From Halosimplex carlsbadense 2-9-1 (GTDB lineage: Archaea; Halobacteriota; Halobacteria; Halobacteriales; Haloarculaceae), in assembly GCF_000337455.1 (NCBI RefSeq), contig NZ_AOIU01000031.1, positions 135,595-196,588 on the forward strand: 60,994 bases of DNA, read 5' to 3'. The translations under genes and the position numbers were made by a program. Under the pieces are notes generated by a model, which saw only the letters and a program-made list of their open reading frames with translations, made no database searches and was not told the origin of the DNA. This document shows positions 1-9,755 of this stretch, in pieces. The first letter of the stretch is position 1, and every line of letters starts with the position of its first letter.

Positions 1-1
1 C

Positions 2-112
2 GGGTTCGACGGCGAGTACGAGGTCACCGCGACCGTCGACGGCACCGAGGTCACCGAGACGGTCACCCTCTCCGACGACGGCGCCACGGTCGAACTCTCG
101 GCCGGGGAGTAG
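2..112 (+). CDS. GH10-type xylanase paralog, C-terminal fragment (5' end off window)
   Basis: Only the last 36 codons are visible; the start is beyond the left edge. The segment starting GFDGEYEVTATVDGTEV and ending VELSAGE is almost identical to the C-terminus of the complete GH10 gene next to it (2238-2345). It is the small beta-rich tail that follows the catalytic domain in that protein. I infer that this is a third tandem GH10 paralog, so the xylanase array extends leftwards. The catalytic domain itself cannot be seen. Confidence 0.7.
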   Translation, partial: GFDGEYEVTATVDGTEVTETVTLSDDGATVELSAGE

Positions 113-245
113 TCGTGCGGTCGGACCGACCGTGAGAATCGTTTACGTCCGCCGCATTCTGTCGTGATCGTTGGTAGCTATTCGCAATACCTGGCTCGAA
201 AACAAACGTTTTTCAACAGGTATCGGTCTGGTATGAGCCAGATAC

Positions 246-2345
246 ATGCCAGGATCCAACGACGGGCCGGACGACGGGAACGACGACGAGAACGGCGCGT
301 TCGCGCGCCGCTCGCTGCTGGGGACGCTCGCTGCGGCCGGAATCGCGGGATGTTCGTCGATCGGCGGTGGCGATTCGACGCCGACGGATACCGAGACGCC
401 GGAGCCGACGCCGACGGGAACGCCCCATCCGGACGGGACGCCGGCGGACGTGCCGCCGGGGTGGCCGACGGTGCGGGACCCCTACTACGGGGAACTCGCG
501 TCGACGCTCGGGGACCAGGGCCTGCCGGGCGGGGAGTTCTGCTACGGCACCAGCGAGGCGGCGGCGATGTCGGCGTTTGCGGTGCAGTCGAACATCGGGA
601 CGATCGAACCGCTGTCGGTCGGCGACGACCAGCCGTTCGCCTCGGCCCGGCGAGTGACCGTCGAGGAGTCGACCGAGAACCCCTGGAACGTGACGCTGAA
701 GGGGACCGTCGAGGACCGCGCGGTCGAGAGCGGCGACGTGCTCCTGGGCGTGTTCTACCTCCGGGGCCCCGAGGAGAGCGAATCCACGCCGACGCTGCAG
801 TTCGTCGCCAAGGACGAGGACAACTCGAGCACGAACATGGTTCGCGGGGTCCAGCAGGCCGAACCCGCCGACGAGTGGATCCGCTACTACGTCCCGATAC
901 AGTTCGACTACGACGCCGAGGCCGGCACCTGGTGGACCGAGCTGTTCCTCGGGTTCGGTCCCCAGACCGTCGACATCGGCGGCGTCGCGCTGATCGACTT
1001 CGACCAGAACATCTCCGTCAGCAACCTCCCCAGCGGCCCGGCGAGCCAGCCGAGTAGCGACGACGGCGCCGACGGCGACTGGGAGGCCGCGGCCGACGAG
1101 CGCATCGCCGAACACCGCACGAGCGAGCTGACCGTCGAGGTGACCGACGCCGACGGCCAGCCCGTCGAGGCCGCCTCGGTCGACGTGACCATGCAGGAAC
1201 ACGACTTCGGCTTCGGCGCCGGCGTCGACGGAGCTTACCTCCTCAACGAGACGAGCCAGGGCGATCCGTACCGGGAGTACATCTCGGAGCTGTTCAACAC
1301 CGCGACGCTGACCAACCACCACAAGTGGCGCTTCTGGGAGCAGGAGAAACACATCTCCGACGGCGTGACCCAGTGGCTCCTCGGCGAGGGCCTCGACGTG
1401 CGCGGCCACGTCTGCCTCTACGCCGACGTGTCCTCTTTCGCCGTCCCGCCGGACATCGTCGAGGCGATGGGTCGGACGTGGGAGGAGGGCGGCGTCACCG
1501 AGACCGACCTCGACCCCGAGTACGTCCGCGAGCAGACGCTGAGCCACGTTTCCGACATCGTCGACTACTACGGCGATGACATCCTCGAGTGGGAGGTCGT
1601 CAACGAGGTCATGCACTCGCCCGGGTTCGTCCAGGCGGTCAACGGCGTCGCGGCGACCGACGACGCCTCGCTCGAAGACGTGGACCCCGTCGAGGCGCCG
1701 ATCCTGCGGGAGTGGTTCGCGGCCGCCCGCGACGCCGCGCCCGAGGGGATGCCGCTGGCGATCAACGACTTCAACGTCCTCGCCGGCCCCTACGAGGAGG
1801 ACCGGGCGCGCTACGAGCGGCAGGTCCAGTTCCTCGCCGACTCGGAGGCCGGTCTGGACGCCGTCGGCATGGAGTGTCACTTCAGCCAGGACGAGACGCT
1901 CACGCCCGGGGAGATAATGGACGGGCTGGACCGGTACGCCCAGCACGACGTGTCGCTGCGGATCACGGAGTTCGACATGGCCGACGAGGGCTGGAACGAG
2001 TCGAACAAGAGCGATTTCTTCCGGCGGTTCCTCAAGACCGTCTTCAGCCACCCCGCCGTCGAGGAGTTCCTCGTCTGGGGTATCAACGACGCCAACCACT
2101 GGCAGGGCGACGCGCCCTTCTTCACCGCGAGCTGGGCCGAGAAAGCGCCGCTCGGCGAGTACCGCAGCCTGGTGTTCGACGAGTGGTGGACCGACACCGA
2201 CGGCGATACCGACGGCGACGGGACGTTCTCGACGACCGGGTTCGACGGCGAGTACGAGGTCACCGCCACGGTCGACGGCACCGAGGTCACCCAGACGGTC
2301 ACTCTCTCCGGCGACACCACCGTCGAGCTCTCGCCCGGCGAGTAG
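246..2345 (+). CDS. Endo-1,4-beta-xylanase, GH10, Tat-exported lipoprotein with N-terminal CBM-like module
   Basis: Predicted to hydrolyse internal beta-1,4 links of xylan at the cell surface. Of 699 residues, about 20-37 form a Tat signal (ARRSLLGTLAAAG, then AGC lipobox), followed by a Thr/Pro-rich spacer. A beta-sandwich module (about 75-275) has the pattern PFASARRV, GDVLLGVFYLR, WWTELFL, QTVDIGGVAL; such modules precede many bacterial GH10 domains. The GH10 domain (about 310-660) has the acid/base Glu454 in WEVVNEV and the nucleophile Glu575 in RITEFDM. A short beta tail ends the protein. ATG 246 is chosen because it puts the Tat motif near the N-terminus; an ATG at 233 is out of frame. 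No clear TATA box was seen. The family also contains cellobiohydrolase-like members, so xylan is the likely, not proven, substrate. Confidence 0.9.
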   Translation: MPGSNDGPDDGNDDENGAFARRSLLGTLAAAGIAGCSSIGGGDSTPTDTETPEPTPTGTPHPDGTPADVPPGWPTVRDPYYGELASTLGDQGLPGGEFCYGTSEAAAMSAFAVQSNIGTIEPLSVGDDQPFASARRVTVEESTENPWNVTLKGTVEDRAVESGDVLLGVFYLRGPEESESTPTLQFVAKDEDNSSTNMVRGVQQAEPADEWIRYYVPIQFDYDAEAGTWWTELFLGFGPQTVDIGGVALIDFDQNISVSNLPSGPASQPSSDDGADGDWEAAADERIAEHRTSELTVEVTDADGQPVEAASVDVTMQEHDFGFGAGVDGAYLLNETSQGDPYREYISELFNTATLTNHHKWRFWEQEKHISDGVTQWLLGEGLDVRGHVCLYADVSSFAVPPDIVEAMGRTWEEGGVTETDLDPEYVREQTLSHVSDIVDYYGDDILEWEVVNEVMHSPGFVQAVNGVAATDDASLEDVDPVEAPILREWFAAARDAAPEGMPLAINDFNVLAGPYEEDRARYERQVQFLADSEAGLDAVGMECHFSQDETLTPGEIMDGLDRYAQHDVSLRITEFDMADEGWNESNKSDFFRRFLKTVFSHPAVEEFLVWGINDANHWQGDAPFFTASWAEKAPLGEYRSLVFDEWWTDTDGDTDGDGTFSTTGFDGEYEVTATVDGTEVTQTVTLSGDTTVELSPGE

Positions 2346-2654
2346 ACCCCCGGGACTCGCTCGACTCGACCCGACCCGACGTTCCCGCCATCGGACGCGC
2401 CGTTCGTCCGAACCGATCGGGCGTTCGCGCGGCCCGATCCGACGTTCGCGCGCCGTCCGCGCGCGGTGAATTTCGACCGAAATCACCCGTCGAGCCCCCG
2501 CTCGGATCGGATTCGACGCCTCGTGAACTGCCCCGAACGCGGGGATCCGGCAACTGTCTCCGGAAGTTCTGACAACGGATTCGGAAGTATCTCCAATTAT
2601 CAGTATGATTTGGGAATATTTATGGCCGATAAATCGCAGAGGTTCGGCTGCACT
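2346..2654 (+). other. Intergenic spacer between tandem GH10 genes
   Basis: This stretch of about 300 bases holds no convincing gene. The first part is very GC-rich and contains an imperfect dyad near 2467-2489. The last 90 bases are AT-richer, with a TATA-like run (aatatttatgg, about 2615-2625) placed about 30-35 bases before the ATG at 2655. It therefore probably carries the promoter of the next gene. Confidence 0.5.
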
Positions 2655-5600
2655 ATGCGAGACTCTGACAGTGGCGATCGTGGGGACGATCGCTTCCGGG
2701 TGGGGCGCCGACCGTTCCTGCAGTCGATCGGGGCGGCGGGCGCCGCGGGTGGTATCGCCAGCGTAGCACCGAACGAGGTTCGCGCGGATACGCCGGATTC
2801 GTGGGCGTCGGGTGGCGACGCGTACTATTCGGCGCTCGTCGATGACCTGCAGAACGGGCGGGGACTACCGCCGGCCGCCTTCGAGTTCGCGAACACGGAG
2901 TCGGACACCTGGAGCGGGAGTAACGTCTTTGCACAGGCCGGGGAGAGCGGCCAGTACGGGACGGTCACGACGCTGGACGTCAGCAGCGACGGCGTCCCGT
3001 TCTCGGAGGCCCGGCGGATAGAGGTCACCGACGCGCCGGACTCGAACTTTCCGGTCCAGGTTCGCGGTGACCTCAACCGGGACGTGTCCGCGGGGGACAC
3101 GATGCTCGCCGTCGCGTATCTCAAGTCGTCGAGCGACAGCCCACAGGCGCAGTTTTTCGCCGTCGACAGCGGCGGATTCGGGAACCCCTCGGTCGGGAAC
3201 CAGTCGCCGACGATCGGCACCGAGTGGGAGCGCCACTACTTCCCGATCGAGATCGGCGCCGACACGAGCGCGTCGGACCAGAATCTGTACATCCAGCTTC
3301 AGCTCGGCTTCAGCCAGCAGACCGTCGATATCGGCGGCGTCGCGCTGCTGGACTTCGGGACCAACGCCGACTTCGGATCGCTGCCGTCCGGGGTCGTCGA
3401 GTCCAGCCCGTCGTCGAGTCCGTACTACGACGCGCTGCAGAGCGACCTGACCGGGATGGGGCTCCCGAGTCCGACGTTCCGGATCGGCTCGAACGAGTCC
3501 TCGGTCCGCTCGTCGAGCGGCGTGTTCGCTGAGAACCCTTCGGGGACGGCGGACTCGCTGAACGTGAGCGACGACTCGGTGCCGTTCTCCGAAGCGACGC
3601 GGTTCGACACCACGTCCGATCCCGGGGAGAACTTCAGCGTCCAGTACAAGGCCAACCTCTCCGAGCCGGTCTCCTCGGGCGACGTGATGCTCGGAGTGCT
3701 GTACCTGCGTTCGTCGTCCGACAGCCCCGAGGTGGAGTTCCACGCGGTCGACGACTCCTCGTACGCAAACCGGACGACGGGCAACCAGTCGCCGACGATA
3801 GGGAGCGAGTGGCAGCGCCACTACTTCCCGATCCAGTTCCAGTCGAACTCCTCGGGCGACCAGAACCGCTACGTCCAGCTCCAGCTCGGATTCAAACAGC
3901 AGACCGTCGACGTGGGCGGGTTCGCGCTACTGGACTTCTCCGGGACGGACGCCGCGATCGGCGACCTCCCCTCCGGCGTAGCGAGCACCGTCGGTCCGTA
4001 CTACCGGACGCTGACCAGCGACCTGTCGGCGCTCGACCTCCCCGAACCCGGGTTCGTCTACGCCAACACCGAGTCGGGGACGTGGAGTTCCTACGACTTC
4101 GGTGTCGACGACTACGGCACCGTCTCGGACCTGGACGTGAGCGGTGACTCCGTCCCGTTCTCGGAGGCCTCGCGCGTGTCGATCAACGGCTCCCAGGACA
4201 GCGGCTTCAACGCGAACCTCCGGGGCGACGTGGGGGGGATGGCCGTCGAACAGGGCGACGTGTTCCTCGGCGTGGCGTATCTGCGCGGTCCCGACGGGGA
4301 CGCACAGGTCACCTACTCCGCACAGGAGAGCGCCAGCGAGAACTACAACAACTGGGCGGAGTTCACCGACCCCTCGATCGGTTCGGAGTGGGAGCGGTTC
4401 TACTTCCCGGTCAGGTACGGCACCGGCTCCGACGCCGGCAACTGGTGGACCGAGTTCTGGCTGGCGTACAACGAACAGACGGTCGACGTCGGCGGTCTCG
4501 CGCTGCTGGACTTCTCCGACACCGACGTGGCGGTCGACGACCTGCCCGCGGGTGCGGCCAGCCAGATCGACACCGGTGGCGGCGGGCCCGAAGAGTGGCC
4601 CCAGACCGACGACCCGTACTACTCGGGACTGATCGACTACCTCCAGGAGCGCAACCTCGACCCGGGCCGGTTCATCTACGCGAACAACGAGGCCGACGCG
4701 TTCGACGTCTTCGAAGTCGCCGGCGGCGAGGCGGACAAGGGCGAGCCTTCCGCGCTGGACGTCGGCGACGACGTGCCGTTCTCGGAGGCGACGCGCATCG
4801 ACGTCACGGAGGCCGGTACCAACTCCTACAGCGTCAACTTCAAAGGCTTCGTCAACGACGAGGGCGTCTCCAGCGGCGACGTGTTGCTGGGCGTCGCGTA
4901 CCTGCGCACGCCCGACGAGGAGAACGCGCAGGTGACGTACAAGGTCAGCGAGAACAGCACCTTCGGCAACTACGTCACGAACCCGCGGCCGCCGGTCACC
5001 GGGGAGTGGCAGCGGTACTTCTTCCCCGTCACCTTCGACAGCGGCTACGACGCCGGCAACTGGTGGACCGAGATCTGGCTCGGCGCGCAGGTCCAGACCG
5101 TCGACATCGGCGGCCTCGCGCTCCTCAACTTCGAGGGGAACAACTCGGTCGAGGCGCTGCCCGAGTGGGAGCGCTCGGCGGACCCCGGCTGGGAGGACGC
5201 GGCCGACGAGCGGATCACCGAGCACCGCACCGCCGAGATGCAGGTCGACGTCGTCGACGAGAACGGCAACGCGGTCGAGGGGGCCGACGTGTCCGTCTCG
5301 ATGCTCGAACACGAGTTCAACTTCGGCATCATGACCAACGCCCCCCAGATCCAGAGCACGGAGCCGGGCGACCCCTACCGTGAGAACCGCAAGGAGCTGT
5401 TCAACACGGGCGTCCTCGAGAACTACCACAAGTGGGACTTCTGGGAGGGCGGCAAGGACATCTCGGACGCGGGCGTCGAGTGGATGGAGGCCCAGGACTG
5501 GTATATTCGCGGGCACGTCGCGCTGTGGGCCAGCGTCGACTCGGCGGCCGTCCCCGACGACGTCGTCGAGGCGATGGCCTGGGACAGCGAAGCCGGCGCG

Positions 5601-7166
5601 GCCACGCCCAGCGAGGCCGACTCGCAGTACGTCCGCGAGCAGACGACCAGCCACGTCGAGGACATCATCAGCTACTACGGCGACCGCATCGACGAGTGGG
5701 AGGTCGTCAACGAGGTCATCCCCGAGTCCGGCTTCGTCCGGGCGATCCACGGGGCCGACGTGACTCCCGAGGAGGCGCCCGTCTTCGCCGACTGGTTCGA
5801 GACGGCCCGCGAGGCCGGTCCGGACGGCCAGCCGCTGGGTATCAACGACTACAATACCATCGAGGGACCCTACAGCGGGCGCCGCACCCAGTACCAGACC
5901 CAGATCGAGACGATCCAGAACACCGACGCGGGGCTGGACTTCGTCGGCCTGCAGGCCCACTTCAGCGAGAGCTCGTCGCTGTTGCCGTCGCAGACGATGT
6001 CGGCGCTCGACAGCTACGACGAGACGACGGCCGACGACGTCGGCCTGCGGATCACCGAGTTCGACATGTCCGACGAGAACTGGCCCGAAGTGGAGAAAGC
6101 CGACTTCTTCTACCAGTTCCTGAAGACGACGTTCAGTCACTCCGCGGTCGACGAGTTCATCGTCTGGGGGCTGATCGACACGCTGCACTGGCGCGACGAC
6201 GCGCCGTTCTACGCCGCGGGCTGGGAGGAGAAACCCGCGCTCGACCGGTACCGGGACCTCGTCTTCGGCCAGTGGTGGACCGAGGAGTCGGGCACCACCG
6301 ACGCCTCGGGCGCCTGGGCGGTCCAGGGCTTCAAGGGCGAGTACTCCGTCAGAGTGAGATACGACGACAGGGCCGTCTCCACGAGGACGACGCTGTCCGA
6401 GGGCGGGACGACGCTGGAAGTCTCCCTCGACGGCGACTACGACGGGGAGGGCGAGAGCGAGGAAGGAGACGGCGGCGGCCTGAGCGCCGATGCCGGCTCT
6501 GACCAGCGGGCCAGTCCCGGCGAAGAGGTCACGCTGAACGGCGGCGGGTCGGACGGGCAGGGCCTGTCGTTCCAGTGGTCGCAGATGTACGAGTCGACGA
6601 CGGCCGACCCGGCGGTGTCGCTCACCGGAGCGGGCACGGCGAACGCGTCGTTCACGGCGCCCGACGTCGAGGAGACGCGCGCGCTGGACTTCCGGCTGGA
6701 AGTCACCGACTCAAACGGCAATTCCGCACAGGACACCGTCGACGTGGTGGTCGAGCCGGCCGACACGGCGACGCCGACGCCGACCCCGACAGAGACGGAC
6801 ACTGCGACGCCGACCCCGACGGAGACGGACGCACCGACCGCGACGCCGACGCCGACGGCCACGGACACTCCGACCGCGACGCCGACTCCGACGGCCACGG
6901 ACGCGCCGACCCCGACGCCGACGGAGACGGACGCGCCGACCCCGACCCCGACGCCGACCGCGTCGCCGACCGTGACGGCCACGGACACGCCGACCGAGTC
7001 CGCGCCGAGTCCGATGACGACGGCGGCGCCGGCCGAGGAGGACGACCCCGCGCCGACGACGACCGGGAGCGGCCCGGGGCTGGGCATCGTCTCGACGGTC
7101 GCGACGCTCGGTGGGTTCGCGAGCCTCGCGAAGTACCTCGCCGACGACGGGGACGAGGACGCCTGA
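2655..7166 (+). CDS. Large secreted GH10 xylanase with four tandem CBM-like modules, PKD-like domain and C-terminal hydrophobic segment
   Basis: Predicted surface or secreted xylanase of 1503 residues. ATG 2655 is preferred over upstream in-frame ATGs (2466, 2619-2625 region) because it places the Tat motif (RRPFLQSIGAAGAAGG) near residue 17 and fits a leaderless promoter. Four modules of about 185 residues follow (about 57-243, 255-441, 447-636, 653-836), each with PFSEA, GDV-LGV-YLR, EW-R-YFP and QTVD-GG-ALL-F signatures. The GH10 domain (about 880-1215) has acid/base Glu1020 (WEVVNEV) and nucleophile Glu1135 (RITEFDM). Next come a beta tail, a PKD-like domain (about 1275-1370), a TPTPTET-type linker (about 1370-1450) and a hydrophobic stretch (about 1475-1494) ending in acidic residues. 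The signal has no obvious lipobox, so attachment probably relies on the C-terminal segment. Confidence 0.92.
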   Translation: MRDSDSGDRGDDRFRVGRRPFLQSIGAAGAAGGIASVAPNEVRADTPDSWASGGDAYYSALVDDLQNGRGLPPAAFEFANTESDTWSGSNVFAQAGESGQYGTVTTLDVSSDGVPFSEARRIEVTDAPDSNFPVQVRGDLNRDVSAGDTMLAVAYLKSSSDSPQAQFFAVDSGGFGNPSVGNQSPTIGTEWERHYFPIEIGADTSASDQNLYIQLQLGFSQQTVDIGGVALLDFGTNADFGSLPSGVVESSPSSSPYYDALQSDLTGMGLPSPTFRIGSNESSVRSSSGVFAENPSGTADSLNVSDDSVPFSEATRFDTTSDPGENFSVQYKANLSEPVSSGDVMLGVLYLRSSSDSPEVEFHAVDDSSYANRTTGNQSPTIGSEWQRHYFPIQFQSNSSGDQNRYVQLQLGFKQQTVDVGGFALLDFSGTDAAIGDLPSGVASTVGPYYRTLTSDLSALDLPEPGFVYANTESGTWSSYDFGVDDYGTVSDLDVSGDSVPFSEASRVSINGSQDSGFNANLRGDVGGMAVEQGDVFLGVAYLRGPDGDAQVTYSAQESASENYNNWAEFTDPSIGSEWERFYFPVRYGTGSDAGNWWTEFWLAYNEQTVDVGGLALLDFSDTDVAVDDLPAGAASQIDTGGGGPEEWPQTDDPYYSGLIDYLQERNLDPGRFIYANNEADAFDVFEVAGGEADKGEPSALDVGDDVPFSEATRIDVTEAGTNSYSVNFKGFVNDEGVSSGDVLLGVAYLRTPDEENAQVTYKVSENSTFGNYVTNPRPPVTGEWQRYFFPVTFDSGYDAGNWWTEIWLGAQVQTVDIGGLALLNFEGNNSVEALPEWERSADPGWEDAADERITEHRTAEMQVDVVDENGNAVEGADVSVSMLEHEFNFGIMTNAPQIQSTEPGDPYRENRKELFNTGVLENYHKWDFWEGGKDISDAGVEWMEAQDWYIRGHVALWASVDSAAVPDDVVEAMAWDSEAGAATPSEADSQYVREQTTSHVEDIISYYGDRIDEWEVVNEVIPESGFVRAIHGADVTPEEAPVFADWFETAREAGPDGQPLGINDYNTIEGPYSGRRTQYQTQIETIQNTDAGLDFVGLQAHFSESSSLLPSQTMSALDSYDETTADDVGLRITEFDMSDENWPEVEKADFFYQFLKTTFSHSAVDEFIVWGLIDTLHWRDDAPFYAAGWEEKPALDRYRDLVFGQWWTEESGTTDASGAWAVQGFKGEYSVRVRYDDRAVSTRTTLSEGGTTLEVSLDGDYDGEGESEEGDGGGLSADAGSDQRASPGEEVTLNGGGSDGQGLSFQWSQMYESTTADPAVSLTGAGTANASFTAPDVEETRALDFRLEVTDSNGNSAQDTVDVVVEPADTATPTPTPTETDTATPTPTETDAPTATPTPTATDTPTATPTPTATDAPTPTPTETDAPTPTPTPTASPTVTATDTPTESAPSPMTTAAPAEEDDPAPTTTGSGPGLGIVSTVATLGGFASLAKYLADDGDEDA
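6765..7005 (+). repeat. Thr/Pro low-complexity linker repeat
   Basis: Degenerate repeats built on acgccgaccccgacg-type units encode a TPTPTET linker between the PKD-like domain and the C-terminal hydrophobic segment of the large xylanase. Such linkers are usual in halophilic surface proteins. The repeat is prone to length change by slippage. Similar linkers occur at 46980-47110 and 47765-47915. Confidence 0.8.
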
Positions 7167-7362
7167 GGACCCCTTCTCCCGTCCGACACTGTCAGACCTG
7201 ACCTCGCGCTCGGTTCGCCCGGCGGGGGTCTCGCTTCGCGTTCCGCCGCGTTCGCACCTCACTTTCTCGTTTCGACGCTTCGTGTTGCGCCGCGTCCGCC
7301 GTCGGTTCGGCGCCCGTCGATCCGCCCGCCCGGTACCGGATCTGAGACTGTCGTCGGAACCA

Positions 7363-7369
7363 TTAATAT
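7363..7369 (+). promoter_or_regulatory. TATA-like box for the GH3 gene
   Basis: The sequence ttaatat is centred 29 bases before ATG 7395, as expected for a leaderless haloarchaeal transcript. Confidence 0.6.
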
Positions 7370-7394
7370 CCGCGTCCCCGACCGGATATGCGTA

Positions 7395-9755
7395 ATGACA
7401 GCCGACTCTGACGCGACTTACCGCGACCCGACGGTACCGACATCGCGGCGTATCGAGGATCTGCTCTCCCGAATGACGGTCGAAGAGAAGGCCGCCCAGC
7501 TCGGTTCGGTCAGCCCGAGTCGCGGCGTCGCGGACAACGCCGGCGAAGTCGACGAGGGTCAGGAGCTCGTCGAGGACGGCGAACTCAACCGCGAGGTCGC
7601 AGCGGAACTGCTCGAAGCGGGGATCGGCCACCTCACCCGTATCGGCGGCGAGGGGAGCCTTCCCCCCGAACAGGCCGCCTCGGTCACCAACGAGATCCAG
7701 GAGTACCTCGCCGAGGAGACGCGGCTTGGCGTCCCCGCGATCCCCCACGAGGAGTGTCTCAGCGGCTACATGGGCCCCGAGGGTACCACCTTCCCCCAGG
7801 GAATCGGGATGGCCAGCACCTGGGACCCGGACCTGATGGCGGCGGTCACCGACACCATCGGCGACCAGCTCGAAGCCATCGGCACCGCCCACGCGCTCTC
7901 GCCGGTGCTCGACGTGGCCCGGGACCTCCGCTGGGGTCGCGTCGAGGAGACCTACGGCGAGGACCCCTATCTCGTCGCCGAGATGGCGACCGCCTACGTC
8001 GACGGGCTGCAGGGCGACTCCCCCGCCGACGGCATCTCCGCCACGCTCAAGCACTTCGTCGGCCACGCCGTCGGCGCCGGCGGGAAGAACCGCTCGTCGG
8101 TCGACGTGAGTCGACGCACGCTGCGGGAGGTCCACATGTTCCCGTTCGAGGCGGCGATCCAGGAAGGGAACGCGGAGTCGGTCATGAACGCCTACCACGA
8201 CATCGACGGCGTCCCCTGCGCGAAAGACGAGTGGCTGCTGACCGACGTGCTCCGCGGTGAGTGGGGCTTCGACGGCACCGTCGTTTCCGACTACTTCAGC
8301 GTCGACTTCCTCAAAGAGGAGCACGGCGTCGCCGCGACCCAGCAGGAGGCGGCCGTCTCGGCCGTCGAGGCCGGCGTCGACGTGGAGCTACCCAACACCG
8401 ACTGCTACGAGTACCTCGCCGAGGCCGTCCGCGACGGCGACCTGGCCGAGGAGAGCCTCGACGAGTCGGTCCGCCGCGTGCTGCGCGCGAAGTTCGAGAA
8501 GGGGCTGTTCGAGGAGTACACCGTCGACGTCGACGCGGCGACCGACCCCTACGAGGACGAGGCCGCCGTCGGGTTGGCCCGCGAGGCCGCCCGCGACTCG
8601 CTGGTCGTCCTGAAAAACGAGAGCGACCTGCTGCCCCTTGACGACGCCGATTCGGTCGCCGTGGTCGGTCCGAAGGCCGACGACAAGAAGGGGATGCTCG
8701 GCGACTACGCCTACGCCGCCCACTACCCCGAGGAGGAGTACGAGTTCGAGGCCGACACGCCGCTTTCGGCCATCGAGAACCGCGTCGGCGCGGACGTGAA
8801 CTACGCCCAGGGCTGTACGGCCACGGGCAACTCCACCGACAAGATCGGCCGCGCGGTCGAGGCCGCCGAAAACGCCGACGTGGCGCTGGCGTTCGTCGGC
8901 GCCCGCTCGGCGGTCGACTTCTCCGACGCCGACGGCGTGAAAGCCGAGCAGCCGATGGTCCCGACCAGCGGCGAGGGCTGTGACGTGACCGACCTGGGCC
9001 TGCCCGGCGTGCAGAACGAGCTCGTCGCGCAAGTCGAGGAGACCGACACGCCGGTCGTGATCGTCCTCGTCAGCGGCAAGCCCCACGCGATCCCGGAGAT
9101 CGACGCGGGCGCCGACGCGGTCGTCCAGGCGTGGCTCCCCGGCGAGGAGGCCGGCAACGCCATCGTCGACGTGGTCTTCGAGGGCCACGACTCGGGCGGC
9201 CACCTCCCGGTCTCGATGCCCAAGTCCGTCGGCCAGCTGCCGGTCCACTACAGCCGCAAGCCCAACACCTACAGCGAGGACTACGTCTACGACGACGCCC
9301 AGCCGGTGTATCCGTTCGGTCACGGGCTGAGCTACGCCGAGTTCGAGTACTCGGACCTGGATCTGTCGGACGTGGACGTCGACCCCTCGGGGACGTTCTC
9401 CGCGAGCGTCACCGTCGAGAACACGGCCGAGCGCGACGGCAGCGACGTGGTCCAGCTGTACGTCTCCGCCGAGAACCCGGACCTGGCCCGGCCGGTTCAG
9501 GAACTGGTCGGCTTCCGCCGCGTCGAACTCGACGCCGGCGAGTCGACCGAGATCACCTTCGACCTGGCCGCGAGCCAGCTCGCCTACCACGACCGCAACG
9601 CGAACCTCGCCGTCGAGGCGGGCGACTACGAGCTCCGCGTCGGCCACTCCTCCGAGGAGATCGCCGAGTCCGCACGCCTGTCCGTGACCGATACGAAACA
9701 GGTCCCGCGGACGAGCCGCCGCTACTTCACCGAGACGAGCCTCGACCAGGCCTGA
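7395..9755 (+). CDS. GH3 family beta-glycosidase (beta-xylosidase/beta-glucosidase), cytosolic
   Basis: Predicted to release monosaccharides from the non-reducing end of short beta-linked oligosaccharides. The 786-residue protein has the GH3 (alpha/beta)8 domain (about 20-370), with PALSP-type core (HALSPVLDVARDLRWGRVEE, 167-186), KHFVGH (about 219-224) and the nucleophile Asp299 in VVSDYFS. The alpha/beta sandwich domain (about 395-640) and a fibronectin-III-like C-terminal domain (about 670-760) follow. There is no signal peptide, so it should act in the cytosol on imported products. It follows two xylanase genes on the same strand with its own promoter. Beta-xylosidase activity is inferred from context; GH3 sequence alone does not separate xylosidase from glucosidase. 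Confidence 0.9.
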   Translation: MTADSDATYRDPTVPTSRRIEDLLSRMTVEEKAAQLGSVSPSRGVADNAGEVDEGQELVEDGELNREVAAELLEAGIGHLTRIGGEGSLPPEQAASVTNEIQEYLAEETRLGVPAIPHEECLSGYMGPEGTTFPQGIGMASTWDPDLMAAVTDTIGDQLEAIGTAHALSPVLDVARDLRWGRVEETYGEDPYLVAEMATAYVDGLQGDSPADGISATLKHFVGHAVGAGGKNRSSVDVSRRTLREVHMFPFEAAIQEGNAESVMNAYHDIDGVPCAKDEWLLTDVLRGEWGFDGTVVSDYFSVDFLKEEHGVAATQQEAAVSAVEAGVDVELPNTDCYEYLAEAVRDGDLAEESLDESVRRVLRAKFEKGLFEEYTVDVDAATDPYEDEAAVGLAREAARDSLVVLKNESDLLPLDDADSVAVVGPKADDKKGMLGDYAYAAHYPEEEYEFEADTPLSAIENRVGADVNYAQGCTATGNSTDKIGRAVEAAENADVALAFVGARSAVDFSDADGVKAEQPMVPTSGEGCDVTDLGLPGVQNELVAQVEETDTPVVIVLVSGKPHAIPEIDAGADAVVQAWLPGEEAGNAIVDVVFEGHDSGGHLPVSMPKSVGQLPVHYSRKPNTYSEDYVYDDAQPVYPFGHGLSYAEFEYSDLDLSDVDVDPSGTFSASVTVENTAERDGSDVVQLYVSAENPDLARPVQELVGFRRVELDAGESTEITFDLAASQLAYHDRNANLAVEAGDYELRVGHSSEEIAESARLSVTDTKQVPRTSRRYFTETSLDQA

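Noticed and set aside
213..2486. 757-codon open frame on the minus strand across the GH10 gene
   Set aside because: It mirrors the GH10 gene in another frame and has no domain or signal. Long antisense frames are common in GC-rich haloarchaeal DNA.
3927..6188. 753-codon minus-strand frame across the large xylanase gene
   Set aside because: Shadow of the real gene; its composition comes from the opposite strand's codons and no family is recognisable.
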